Shown in pieces: positions 13,101-24,627 of a stretch of 64,000 nt of DNA. Each line of letters begins with the position of its first letter. The first letter of the stretch is position 1. Source of the stretch: Tetranychus cinnabarinus (Eukaryota; Arthropoda; Arachnida; Trombidiformes; Tetranychidae); contig WHVY01000002.1 of NCBI GenBank assembly GCA_022266195.1, positions 14,027,001-14,091,000 on the forward strand, in the 5' to 3' direction. The notes beneath the pieces are model-generated. The model ran no database searches. It saw nothing but the letters and a program-made list of their open reading frames with translations, and was not told the DNA's origin. A program made the translations under genes and the position numbers.

Positions 13101-16060
13101 AAAGTCGAAATCGATTAAAGAATCAAATTTTTACTGTCAACTGTCATCTAAATTGAATACAATGAAAGAGCTTCTGATGAATTCATTATCCAAGGCATGA
13201 CATTGCGATAAGAAAACATGAGATTTTTCACCCTTTTCCAGTTGCATGATGCAAGTTTTTACCTTTTCATGTCATTTCATCTTCTAATTAAACTTGAACA
13301 TTAATCTGAATTATCTTTCCTGATTTACATTTAATTTTCAATCTTTTTCTTCTTCTCATTCAGCCCGACTTTTACCAGAGTTTCCAAGATTGCTAATAAA
13401 GTTATCAAAGTTTAATTAGAATAATGAAAATGGTAAGGAAAAGAAGAAGAAGAAAAAATGAGAAGCAAAAAAATGCAATAAAAGATTTTCTTCTCTTGCG
13501 CTTTTCTCCATTTTTACTCTGATTATGTTATTGCACTTTCACCAAGTTATTTATTTTACTTTTTATGTAATTGCACGAAATCTTAATTAAAAATGTTGCC
13601 ATCAGTTTTACCAGTGATTATTACTGTGGCCCAAGTCATCTTAATGAGCCTCATGATATGCATCTTTTTGCGTAAAATTAGAATGAATCAGAATGATAAC
13701 TTTTCAGCTTTTTTCTTTTTCTTCTTCTTTTCCAGTTCACTTGGCAAGAGGAGAGCGAATGTGCATCAAAAATTGACTGCCAATGACCATTTACCATTAT
13801 TGTTCAAGAAAAGTGTATTTTTCTTTCGAAAAAAAGGGAATAATTTGTTCGACTCAAAATTCCAACTGAGCCGGATAAACTGTTAATGATGAAATTAAAT
13901 GCAATCATTATGAAATGGATGCAGAGGTGCCTTTAAAATGAGTTAATTATGTAACATGATTATTGATAATTGATCAATTAACATGTAAATTTGCCTGTGC
14001 ATTTTCAGTCTCACAACTTTCAATGTTGGCCAAGATAAATAAGACTTGAGTTATGCTGCTTTTTGATTCAACATTTGAATAACATTAAGAAAGGGAAACC
14101 GCAAATGAGCTCAGTCGATGGTAAAGTGTTTTTTCAATGTTGACGCTTTTTTTCATGGTTTCAACGTTTCTCTTTAACTTGTCCATTTAGAGCTGTAATT
14201 TGTGAACCTTTTTTTTTACTTGATCTCGCAAGTACATTTGCAAGTTTAATGCAAGTTTAACAAGGTGACATTCAGTCACATGATGATGGCAATGTTAACA
14301 TTTGATTAAGTTGGACTCAGTTTGAAATGGGCAAAAGAACCTTGTCAGAATATCTGAAATGAAAATGATTAAAGAAACAATTAAACCTACACATGATTAT
14401 CACAGTAAATAGTGTCAAATGTTTTTTACTGGCTTAATGACTTGAGCTTGTTTAACTTGATTATTTATCTTTTCTTGTGCTCAGTGATACACCTACGAGA
14501 AAAGAGACAATAAATTACTAATGGAAAGATTGACCCTGAAAATGATATTCATGATCAAGAAGCTGAAACTTTATCCTTCTCTTGGAAACTTGTAACTGAA
14601 TTTAATCATTGGCAAGTCGTTGATAAGCATCAAAAATTTAGGTTAGGGTACGTTATGTTAGCATAAATGCTAAGTAAATGTTGCCATTTCAAAAATGAAC
14701 TTTGATGGCAAAGAAAGTTAAAGAATTATTTCCACATCTCAAACTTGGTTGAGATAAGATTCAATTTTTTATTTCATTAATTCTTAGTCTTCCATATTTA
14801 AGTTCAGTTTTAATTTAAATTCAAGTCAAGAAGCAATATTCATGTTTTGATGAACCAAAAGTGTATCAATACAAAGTAACAACACAAGCTTCCAGCTCCC
14901 TCTATTGGTCAATGCAGAGTCGACTGAGGTGATTTCAAATTCAAACATTTAAACTCAATTTAGCAGATAATTTCGTCTCATTGAACTCATGGATAGAACT
15001 TAGTTTATCTAATAGATTTTCATGGGTCATCTGAAGTCACTGCTTATTGCTTTAATTATAAATTTTGATTTGATTCTGATAAAAGGTAAAACTCGATGCA
15101 ACTTGGGTTGAGGAAAAAAAGTGTTTGGATGATTGATGGTTGTCCACTCGGATAGTTGCTTTGGTTTTGATAAATTTTCATCCCATTTGGACTCAAAACT
15201 TGGGACTCAGCAAAATTTGAACTTCAAATTTCGAACTAGAAAATAAGTTGGATTTAGTTTACTCCAAATTCAGCATTTATTGGATATTCTTGCTTTTCTT
15301 TTCTCTTGAAAAATTGTTATCATGAGTTGAAAGTTTTTGGTTTAAGTGAATATTTGAATCTACAAATTGTGACTACAATGTTTGGTTATAAATAGTTGAA
15401 TAATGTTTGTTAGTTTGATTTAGTCCCGTGAGTACAACAAAAAAGCAAAACATTGTGCAAAAGCTGATTTAATTAGCTTACATGATCTAAAGATTGAGTA
15501 AAGAGAAGAGAAAAGTTTTCTTTATCCAAATATTTTGACAACGATTAACACAGCATCCAAGCTCCATCCACCTATCCTCATCTCACAGCATCATCTAACT
15601 TTATCATCTAACTGCAACTTCATTTCTTTCCCTTTTCCTCTTTCTCTCTTCATTCTTCCTCTCTGTGAGGTCTTCTCATCTTTGACTTACTTTTTCATGA
15701 TTTGAACAGCAGAAAACTGAGCAAAAAAGATTCAGTGAAAAAGAAGAAAAAGGGGAAAAAGGAAGAACAAAATGTTTTCCCAATAAAACTTAAACATTAT
15801 TAGTTAATCGAATGGAACTGATAACTGATGTTAACAAGTTATTAATATTATCATTCAAATGATAAAAGCAGCAATAAACGTGATGATTTACGAAGAAACA
15901 ATCAACAGAATTGTTAAGACGACGAAAGCCTCCGATAATTTATTGTCCAAAACAAAATCGAAATTAAAGTTGAAAACAAAAAATCTTTAAAAACATTTTC
16001 CTCGAGAAGCAAAGGAAGCACTAAAAGGATTGCAAATCTCATCCCTACCAGTGAAGAGGC
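13101..16060. other. Non-coding stretch, nothing recognised
   Basis: AT-rich DNA containing a C-rich, pyrimidine-rich patch near 15545-15665 and several (GAA)n-like runs (for example 13443-13455). No frame has both length and splice context, and no inverted-repeat element was seen. Confidence 0.55.
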
Positions 16061-16099
16061 TAGGTTGAGTTAGCTTAGGTTAGGTTGGGTTAGGTTAGG
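16061..16099 (+). repeat. Imperfect TTAGG-type tract
   Basis: The tract is a run of TTAGGT/TTGGG/TTAGG words, essentially (TTAGGT)n with substitutions. TTAGG is the canonical telomere repeat of many arthropods. Here it is short, degenerate and internal, so it is an interstitial telomere-like tract and not a chromosome end. Two more tracts with the C-rich strand on plus lie at 39270-39295 and 40432-40464. Confidence 0.8.
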
Positions 16100-16967
16100 C
16101 ATCAGTGAGGTCGAACTCAACTCTTGAGGTCTCCTCTGGCCAACATCATTTTCCTGTCTTGCCTTTTGACTTAAAGTCGTGAGTTGTAATTATTGGTTCA
16201 AAATGGATTTTCAAGGTTATCCAACGTCATATATTTGACCTCTGATCAAGGTCAAGCCTTTTCAGTACTGTAAAGTTGAAGACAATTATATGCATTGTTT
16301 TTGGTTAAAATGAATAGCATGAGCCTAAGCATGGCAACTCTAATTTGTTAGCAGAAAAAGCTGGCTTAACTGAAAAGCAATACAAAGAAGTACATATTTT
16401 TGGCCACCCTTCTTACCTTGAACAAGGTGTAATGAAAAATTTAGAGATTAACCAAGAAACCAGAAACAAGAGTGAAATTTGTCGAGAGAAGCAAAACACG
16501 ATGTTAATCCTTAATACAGTAAAGATTAGATTGAAATCTGTTCTCAATGGAAGAATAAAGAAAAGGATAAAAAATGGAAAAAGAAGAAAAGAAGAGAAAA
16601 AGTTCACCTGAATACCGTCTTCTAATGGAGGGTAAAGAGAAATGAGAATGATAATGATGATGATGCTGATGGTGATAAGAGAAGAGTAAAGTTCCTAAGT
16701 GGGGGGTCAAGATGAAAGATTGTTTCTTTGTTTAGTCTTCTTATCTTCTTCTTTTTTCAGGGAAACCATTTTGCTCCTTTTATCATTCATTTTGATAAGA
16801 AATAATATTATTATCATTGTTATTAGTTTTTACTTTTTGGATAATCATTATTCTTTCAGTGTTCCCATCTCTGTTTAATCTTATTGTTCTGACAAAAATT
16901 ACTTGATCAATGAGAACAGCTTAAGGAATGAATAAGTAGCCAACGATGTTTACACAAAAATTTTGTT

Positions 16968-16988
16968 TTTTCTTCTTCTTCTTCTTCT
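16968..16988. repeat. (CTT)n microsatellite
   Basis: Seven or so consecutive CTT triplets within a T-rich run. Confidence 0.85.
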
Positions 16989-17270
16989 CTTTAGTTTCGC
17001 CCATTCACCATGTATTTTTACCTTTGGGTGAACCCATGAGAGTGAGCAAGAGATAAGCTCTGAACTCGATCTGAATCAAGGTAAATACAGCAGTTGATCA
17101 ACATGAGCTTATTTAACCATCAATTTGTAAAGCTTTGTAAACTCTTGATTGAAATGATTGTTATTAAAAGCTGTTTAAGACAATAATTTTTCTTCTCCAT
17201 TTAAAGCTTTTTGATTAGCGTGAAAATCAAGTTTAACTTGATTGTAAATCATGAATGTAAATCTTTTCAG

Positions 17271-17385
17271 GTTCAATGTAAATGAAAGTGAAAGGTTGAG
17301 CCTCAAGATGGTTGGCAAGTTGCGCCCATTTGGCCGAACCAAAGTTCACCACTTAAGTCATCATCATTTGGCATTATTATTGTGA
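17271..17385 (+). CDS. Candidate terminal exon overlapping a dispersed repeat
   Basis: The acceptor-like ATCTTTTCAG ends at 17270 and is followed by a 37-codon frame closed by TGA at 17383-17385. One base carried from the preceding exon completes no codon, so the frame is read from 17272. The peptide is basic and mixed (NVNESERLSLKMVGKLRPFG, then a His-rich end), with a possible internal start at 17308. The last codons and the stop are supplied by a copy of the dispersed motif described at 17371-17389. Either a repeat was captured as a 3' exon end, or the frame is fortuitous. No family is recognised, and the few residues resembling dehydrogenase sequences are too short to use. Confidence 0.2.
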
Positions 17386-17389
17386 CAAG
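17371..17389 (-). repeat. Dispersed GCATTATTATTGTGACAAG motif, copy 1
   Basis: This copy shows GCATTATTATTGTGACAAG on plus, that is CTTGTCACAATAATAATGC on minus. Related copies are at 21098-21120, 33163-33190, 41083-41108, 44604-44628 and 52621-52648. The similarity extends to an ATCATC/GATTATTTT-like flank on one side. Confidence 0.6.
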
Positions 17390-20227
17390 CAACTGGCAAA
17401 CCTTGAATATTGTTTATACTTTTGTCGGTTTTATGGCTTGATTAATCTTGATAAACGTTCAACTTTAATCCAAACTCTATGTTTTACAGAAGTTATTGAG
17501 TCTTCATGAACGAACCAGATTTCAGTTTTGAACAGATGAACCAATCAATGGCATTAATCACTAAGTTTTGATGAAGTTGTTGAAATGAAAGAATCGAAAA
17601 AAGTTTTTTCTTTGATGTTTTCTTGTGAATGAATTTTTGCTTTTTACTCAAGACGTGAGTTTGTCATGAAATGTACGATTGAAAATGTTTACTCGAAAAG
17701 TGATTAAACTTTTGTTACCTTGTCAATGTTAATGCTGTGAGAATATTAAAGCCAATAATTTATGGCTAGCAATTTGAATGCAAAGTTGAAACTGATTTTC
17801 ATTGATTCCGAATGAATGGGAATGATGATGAATAAGTATCTAGAGATTGTAAGGTGGATGGATTAGCACAAGTAAAAACAAAGTCAAACAACAGCCAAAC
17901 CAAAGAGTCAATAGACAAGAAAATGCAAAGGCCAGACTAAAGGTCAAATTTGTAGTCTCGTTCAAATTGGACAGAGAGCATAAAAGATACCTAAGGATCC
18001 AACTGAGAAGGGCAAGGACAAGTTGGACCAATATCGCTCTTTTTTTTGTCACATTGTTCTTTTCATTCTTTACCATTAATATCCTCCCAACCATCTTGGT
18101 CTGTGGTTCTGCCTTGACCTTTATTCTGAAGAAGAAGAAGAAAAAAAACACTTTGGTCAGTTTAATTTATCTTCTTTTCCCCTGTCACTCACTTATCATT
18201 TTTTTTCTGCCTGAGAAGAACTTGAACTGGAAAATAAAAGATACTTTCAATGTCGCCAATTCCCAACTGATTTTTGTGCCAGTTGGACAAGTAAATGTGA
18301 CAGCTATGAAAAGCATCACTAAAGAGACTCTTTGACCCATTTCAAGCATTTAACATTTTGTCACCTTTGCTTTCCATGGTCCTCCTTAATTGTAGCCAAA
18401 TGCAAGTTGAAACAGTTTCAAACTTTTACTACTGAACCTTTAGAGCATCTCAATAACTCAGAGAAATGTTAGCGTTATTCAGTCCCTAAATTTGGCTATA
18501 ATTTACCTTCGTTGCTAAAGGTTGGTGAAAATTGAGAAAAGAGAGCTCAGGAGCTAAGTATTATTCAACTAACTGCAACGAAAAGCTATCGAAGACAAAG
18601 CTCGAAATTGTTTTATCATAACTTCGAGAACTTTTAGTCTCAATGGGCTATGGAGATGTGAACAAGAAAAAGGTTTGCCAAACCAATGATCAATACGAAT
18701 GCCAATAATCCTTCAATTGTTCATTGCAGAGTTTAATTGAATTGAGCGCTCGTTCTTTTCAAAAACTAAATGCCGATCTTGAGATAAGTACTGACTGAAT
18801 CTGTCTATCTTTTCCGATCAACATCTAGCTTGAAAACATCGAAATCCAAAAATTTTTTAGTAACAAGAAATGATTTCACGAGCCGATGCTCAGAGACTAA
18901 TGCTGTCTTATAGCGATATATTACACAATCAAAGGTTTCATTCAAAAGATTTTTTCGAAACATTTTCTCTATTGGATTGATTAATTTCAATTTCTGACAT
19001 TTTCATTTGCAAACTTGATTCAAGCTGAAACTTGACTGGTTAACTAACTGTATCATGTCAAGCTTTAATGTTCTTGAGACTATTTGTATCCAAATCAATC
19101 GAAACTTATTCTAATGAATGCACTTTCAAGTATTCACTTGTGAATGACTAACATAAAAATTGTAATTTGACTAATCTTGAATTTAAATGAAAATCAAAAC
19201 AGATTTCAATGTGAGATTAAATGGAGAGATTGATTGAAAATGGAATGTTCAATCGATAGAAAAGTGTAAAAACATGAAAAAGAAGATTAAATTAAAACAA
19301 ATTAAGCTTTTTAACCTTGACAATTAATGAGTCAACAGAAAAGATTTACATCCGACTTTAAAGCTGAGAGGCAATAAATAAGATGATGATGAGAGATGCA
19401 AATGTAAGACAAGCTTGTACAAACATTTAATATCACCATCATCAAGCTAATCATCATTATGAGGCAAAAAGACTGAAAAAAACAACAACATCCTGTCAAC
19501 TTATATCCTTTCAAGAATTTTAAGAATATCTGATTTACTTGAATTACTTTCTCTCTATCCATCTATCTATTCATCTCATCACTCCCTTTTTGCCTCCCTC
19601 TTCATGATTACCTGTAAATTGTGAGAATTTCCTGTTCAAAAGGACGATTAAAGAAAACGAGAAATGAAGAGAGCAGAAGAGAGAAGAAGAGAGAAAAGAG
19701 AGAAAATTTGAAAAGTTTAATTTCGTTCTCTTCATTTTCCCTCTGACCAAGTCTCTCCCATTTTAGTAACAAGAAAAAGATGGCGAAATCTTGAGACGAT
19801 TCCATCATCTTAAACCTCTTCTGAATCAGCCTTTTGATCATCATCATAATCGTCATCATCTCAGCGGTATCCTGGTCTCTTTAGGTTGACACAAGATTTG
19901 CAACCTGTTAAGATGAAAAGGAAAAAAGAAGAAGAAGAGAAAGAAGGAAAAAATGTTAATGACGATCAACGGAAGAGGGAAGATATAAAAAGGTAACCCT
20001 CTGGACCTTGTTTTCATCCTCTTGATTCTTCACCTTCACCTTTGCCTCTCACTTTTTACCTTGCTTTTTATACTCTTCCGGTGGTGGGAAAAAGAGGAGT
20101 TTGTATTTTGTTGTTTGTCATTGATAATGATAATTCAATAGCTGATAGTAATCAGATTTACCGTGTGTGGCCCGAAGCTTGAAACTTTTACAGCAAACTG
20201 TCAACATTTGACTGATGTTTGATCATC

Positions 20228-20274
20228 AAGCAACAGCAACAGCAGCAACGGCAACGGCAGTAGCAGCAGCAGTA
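20228..20274. repeat. AGC/AAC trinucleotide repeat patch
   Basis: Mixed CAA, CAG, CGG and AGC triplets run for about 47 bp. One frame would read as a Ser/Asn/Gly run and another as a Gln run, but all are closed by stops within about 20 codons and no splice context is present. I therefore call it simple sequence. Confidence 0.75.
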
Positions 20275-21097
20275 AAGGTTGAAGAGCAAGAAAGCCTAGA
20301 CAGACATCATTTTGTTTGCATTTTTCACCAATTTTATGGTAAAAGAAATTGAAACGCAAAAAAAGGTAAAATTGACTCTTGTAAGTTGAACTGACAAGCT
20401 TGTCTCAATTGTATTTAAGGGCTTCTGTTTGTGTATCACTGGTTTTTACCTCAGTCTTTGATGGACTTAATAAATAGGTTTCTGTACTTTGGTTTCAATC
20501 TCTTGCTCATGTTTCTCTCTCTCTCTTCATCATTATCCTCTTGATGAGGATTCTCTCTCATCTTCTCTGGCTACAATTGATTATCTATGCTCAACCATTT
20601 GCCTTGATTCATCATTCGCCTCTTGATCATCTTTTACCTTTTGTCTTGTGCTGAAGGACTCACGGATCACGAGATAATTTTGATTAAAAATTTGAAACTT
20701 CCGTTTTCTTCTTGTTCAATTGCATCTTTTCAATGTTCATGTTCATTCATTTCCTTTTCTTCTTCTGTTGTCCGAAAAAAACTATTGTCACCCCTGAGGC
20801 TAAGATTAACTAGATAACTTTTCATCAAGAAGTAATTCAATTCAATATTAATAGCAATTTAATAATGTAGCTTCAAAGTTCATTTCTTCACTTGGCAATC
20901 ATTGAGCTCAAAGTTTTATCTCTTTTTATTGGCAGAAGAAGGAGAAGAAAAAGAAAAAGAAAAAGTTTCTCTTGAGATACAATAAATGTTATCCCATGTA
21001 AAATCAATCCTTATTAGTATCAAAACAGCTAATAAGGGTAACCACTTTTACGATCAAGTTATCAAGCTTATGCGAAGCTTGAATCTTGTCAATGTTG

Positions 21098-21120
21098 TTG
21101 TCACAATAATGATGCAAAAT
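21098..21120 (+). repeat. Dispersed motif, copy 2
   Basis: TTGTCACAATAATGATGCAA followed by AAT. It matches the consensus of the other copies apart from one inserted or substituted triplet. Confidence 0.6.
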
Positions 21121-22755
21121 AACCCAACAAGCTTAGTCATTCAAGTTGACAAATTAAACTTTTCCAGTCAAACCTGAGTTTAGTGCAAGTTTGGCTAAAA
21201 AAAGTTTCACTCAAAGTTGAATGTTTATTATGATCAAATCAACCTTCAATGTAATCAATACTAGCTGACAAATGACTCAATGATGAGCATTGAACTTGCA
21301 GTTGGTTTCCTTGAACCATTCAAGACGCAAAGCAAGTAGTTTACCTCAAGTTTAGTATATCATGGCTACAACTTGGTGCACTCATTGAAACAAAATCCTT
21401 GAAACTGTTCAGAGAAATTATGTAAAATGATTGAAATCTACTGTTCATTTTGAATCAAAGTTTATTAGATTCGATGTGGAATCGCTCTTGACAAGTGTCT
21501 TTGGAATTTTCACTTTTTTACTTTTATTCACTGAATCAACCATTCTTAGCAGATTAACTTTTCTCACTTGTCAATGTCTTGTCCATTGTTTAAAGATTTA
21601 AAAGTTCATTTTCCATATTGAATTGAGATGAAAATTCTCAGCATGGTCAAGGTTGGTTCAAAGATTATCAAAGCAAATTTATGCCTTTAATTGTCGAGTT
21701 TGAAAATGGAAAAATTTTGAGGCGAAAAGTTAATTTAAAATTGAGACTAATGAGGTTCGGAAATGGCGATCACTTTTAAAGTGAAATGTTGAACATGATG
21801 GTGATCATGATGAAACAGAGAAAAAAGTTGCTTCAAGTAATTATCTGTGACGTTTAGAAGTAAAAAAATGTGAAATGACGATAATGATATTTGGTCGTTG
21901 AAAGGACAACCAGAAAGGTGAAGGAAAAGGAAGGGCTTCGAACCCAACCTTTCCATCTCATTGTTTCAACATTTTCCTCTTAACGAGATGATGGAAAGCG
22001 ATAAAAACCTTGAATTTGGTTGCTTAACCAGAGAAGTTTTCAGTTTCATTGTCACACAGATGAAGTTCAGGAGAGAAAGGCAAGGAAAAGAGCAAGCAGA
22101 TGAGCAAGAATGAAAATGTTTTATACATGAAACAAGTGAGGCAGAAGAAGATCAAAAAGAGGAAAAAAAATTTCATGTAAAATAGTTGAATAGTAAAGAA
22201 TAATGAAGAAGAAGCAAAAAAATCAATCAAACCATATTAATGTTGTTGATCAAAGGTGGAAAATTGAAAAGCTTTAAAAGTAATTTTTGTGTTTTCCTTG
22301 CTTCTCTCAATTGTTTCATTCAATTGCAAGTTGACAAACTTGGTAAACTTCATTTCCATATTGAAACTTTATTAGCTATTCTTGTTTTCACCTGTTGTCA
22401 TTAACTTGTGATTACCTTTTCCAATTTCATGAGTCGAGTTGTCATTAAAAAAAGGTTTGATTGAAACAGTGAATGTGAATCAATGACTTTTCAGCAACTT
22501 TGATTAACTTTGCATTTCAATTGTTTCCACCTAATGATGGTGGTGAAAAAAGGACCAGATTTGCTTTTAATTTGGCATAATCTCGAGTGTCAATCCTGGA
22601 TGACAGTTTTTACCATGCAATAATGAGAAAAGGAACAAAAAGTGTTGCAAAAATGTCGAGTAAAGTGTCATTGCATTTGTTGTTGCTAATGCATAAACTT
22701 AAATCCAATTTGCACTCAAGTATTAAACAAGTTATTAGTTTTGCTTATTTTCCCT

Positions 22756-22780
22756 TCTTCTTCTTCTTCTTCTTCATCTT
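22756..22780. repeat. (CTT)n microsatellite
   Basis: A CTT run passes into CATCTT triplets. It creates a poly-Phe stretch in one overlapping open frame. Confidence 0.85.
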
Positions 22781-24394
22781 CATCTTCTTATGCTTTCAAC
22801 TTTTCCATGTTTCATTATTAGTTCATTTTTTCTCACTTCTCACTTGCTTTCACATTTCCTTATTCAATTATTTTGAGATTTGCACCTTTCAATTCAATTT
22901 GATGACTGATGAACAACACTGAATAGCAACACTGGAACACTCTTTTGCATCTTCTTTCCTTTTCTTCATCATTTTCCCATTTTTACCATTCTCTCATTCG
23001 ACATGTTCAAGTCAACCTTGTCAACATTGAACCATTTAACGCCATCAACCTTTTACCCATGAGTTGTTGAACACGGCCAGGGAAGGAAAAGTGAAAATGC
23101 AACAGAAGGAAAAGGGGTGAAAGATTGAATGTTCACTCAACTCAAAGTTTTGGTGAAAACACGAATTTTGTTTTCTTCCAAATTTACACCAATTTTGACC
23201 GTTACATGATGTAAAACAAAGACAAAGTTGACATTTGAGATTTGTAAATAAGCAAAAAGTTTCATCTTTGGACATTTGGCAAAAATCGATTGAAAAGAAA
23301 GTTTTGCATTTCTCTCTTTTTTCTAGTTTCAAGTTTTCAAAAGTTTATGTTGGCAAAGTGGCCAAATTGCTCTTGTTTTCCTTCGCCTGACCACAGGGAT
23401 GGGTTGCAGTGAATGGGGCAAATGATGAAACCGGAAAAGAGTGAGAGGAATAAAGAAATAATTGAAATTGCAAAGTGTCAAAAGGAAAGCAACGAAAAGT
23501 GCGATTACGATGGAAATGGTTGATAAGGTTGGAAATTGTTTCATGAAGAAACACCCTTCAAGTATCCTTCTCACTGTAATGATAAAAGGATGAGTGAGTA
23601 TCCTGCATTTAAAGAGACTGTATATAATTTGTGTGAAGCCCTGTAATTAAGTGAGAGGAGCTTTAATGGCTTTAATCAAACGATGATAATGATGATGGGA
23701 GAAGGGAGATGGCGAGGAGTGAAAAGGTGAACCCAACTTGGAAACTGTGTAAACAAACATTTCTATACTTTTCTTCTTCTTCTTTACCTCAACTTTCAAT
23801 TATGGGCTCAGCAAATGGCTGAGAGGCAATCATGATCGACAAAAATGGAAAAATCGAGTAAAAAATTTAGTCGAAAGTGAAACAAAATTGACTAACAATT
23901 TTCACTGGAAATTTTACACTTTTATCGCACTTTGATGTCTCTTCTTGTTGTTCATTTTTATCCATTTGCTTGATAACGATTGAAACATAAACTGGGCCGT
24001 TCTCATCATTTTCATGCTGAATGAATGTTCACTCAACCGATCAACACAGTTTCATCGAAAGAAAAAAAGTCTCAAGAGTTTTTTTCTTTTCCCTATTTTT
24101 CTATTCTTCTTCATCATCCCTTCATCTTCTCTGATCATTTGCTTTTCTCATTGCAACTCGTACAACTTTACATTTTGCACATTCATTTTCATTACTCGAA
24201 TATTGTTCAACAATTGAACCAAAGAAGGCAAAAATGCTTTTATTGTTCCCGATTTTTTCTCTCATCAATTTATTTGGACTTTTCCTTTCATTAATTACAA
24301 CACTCAAAATGGTTCTAATGTGCGTCATCAAGTTTCTTCTTTCATGACTTTTTTTTAAACAGTTTGTCTTGAAACTTGAATTTCTATTTTGTAG

Positions 24395-24627
24395 ATTTCG
24401 ATTTTCTCTTCGATGTAGCAAAGTTTTGCTCCTTCACGCCGATCAAAAAGCTCAGTGAAAAGCGCAATCTTAATGTCACCAGTTTTCACAGTCAGAAAAA
24501 TGTTGCGAATCGAAAAAATCGTCATTTCAAGCTTCAACCTTTCCTAGCACATTTTGGTCAGTGCAATGCAAAAGATTTGTTAGAGAAAAGTTTTCAATCG
24601 AAAAAAATGAAAGATTTTGTCCGTTAA
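24395..24627 (+). CDS. Candidate terminal exon, unknown basic protein
   Basis: A textbook-like acceptor (TTTCTATTTTGTAG ending at 24394) is followed by a 77-codon frame to TAA at 24625-24627, entered after one carried base. The peptide begins DFDFLFDVAKFCSF, then becomes Lys/Asn/His-rich and basic, ending KKMKDFVR. There is no membrane segment and no recognised motif. Against it, the minus strand is also open over most of this stretch, and frames of this length are expected by chance here. The family is unknown. Confidence 0.2.

Larger units (their letters stand above)
18336..24394. other. Non-coding stretch, nothing gene-like
   Basis: AT-rich DNA. It includes an AAC/AGC trinucleotide patch at 20228-20274, a (CTT)n run at 22756-22780 and a copy of the dispersed motif at 21098-21120. 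The longest frames (up to about 111 codons near 22587) are Phe/Leu/Lys-rich and are explained by T-rich runs. No RNA gene was seen. Confidence 0.55.

Noticed and set aside
17308..17345. KLRPFG words as part of a hydroxyacid dehydrogenase
   Set aside because: Only five or six residues match and the glycine-rich dinucleotide-binding motif that should precede them is absent.
17967..18335. 122-codon frame with two hydrophobic segments
   Set aside because: Starts in sequence open on both strands, includes a poly-Lys run from a (GAA)n tract, and length is near the chance maximum. No splice or promoter support.
20228..20274. Gln- or Ser/Asn/Gly-coding run as part of a transcription-factor exon
   Set aside because: All frames close within about 20 codons and no splice sites flank it. 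Simple triplet repeat explains it.
21925..21950. GGGTTCGAAGCCC on minus, a possible tRNA T-arm or B box
   Set aside because: Only a 3-bp symmetric stem around TTCGAA. No A box at tRNA spacing and no acceptor stem.
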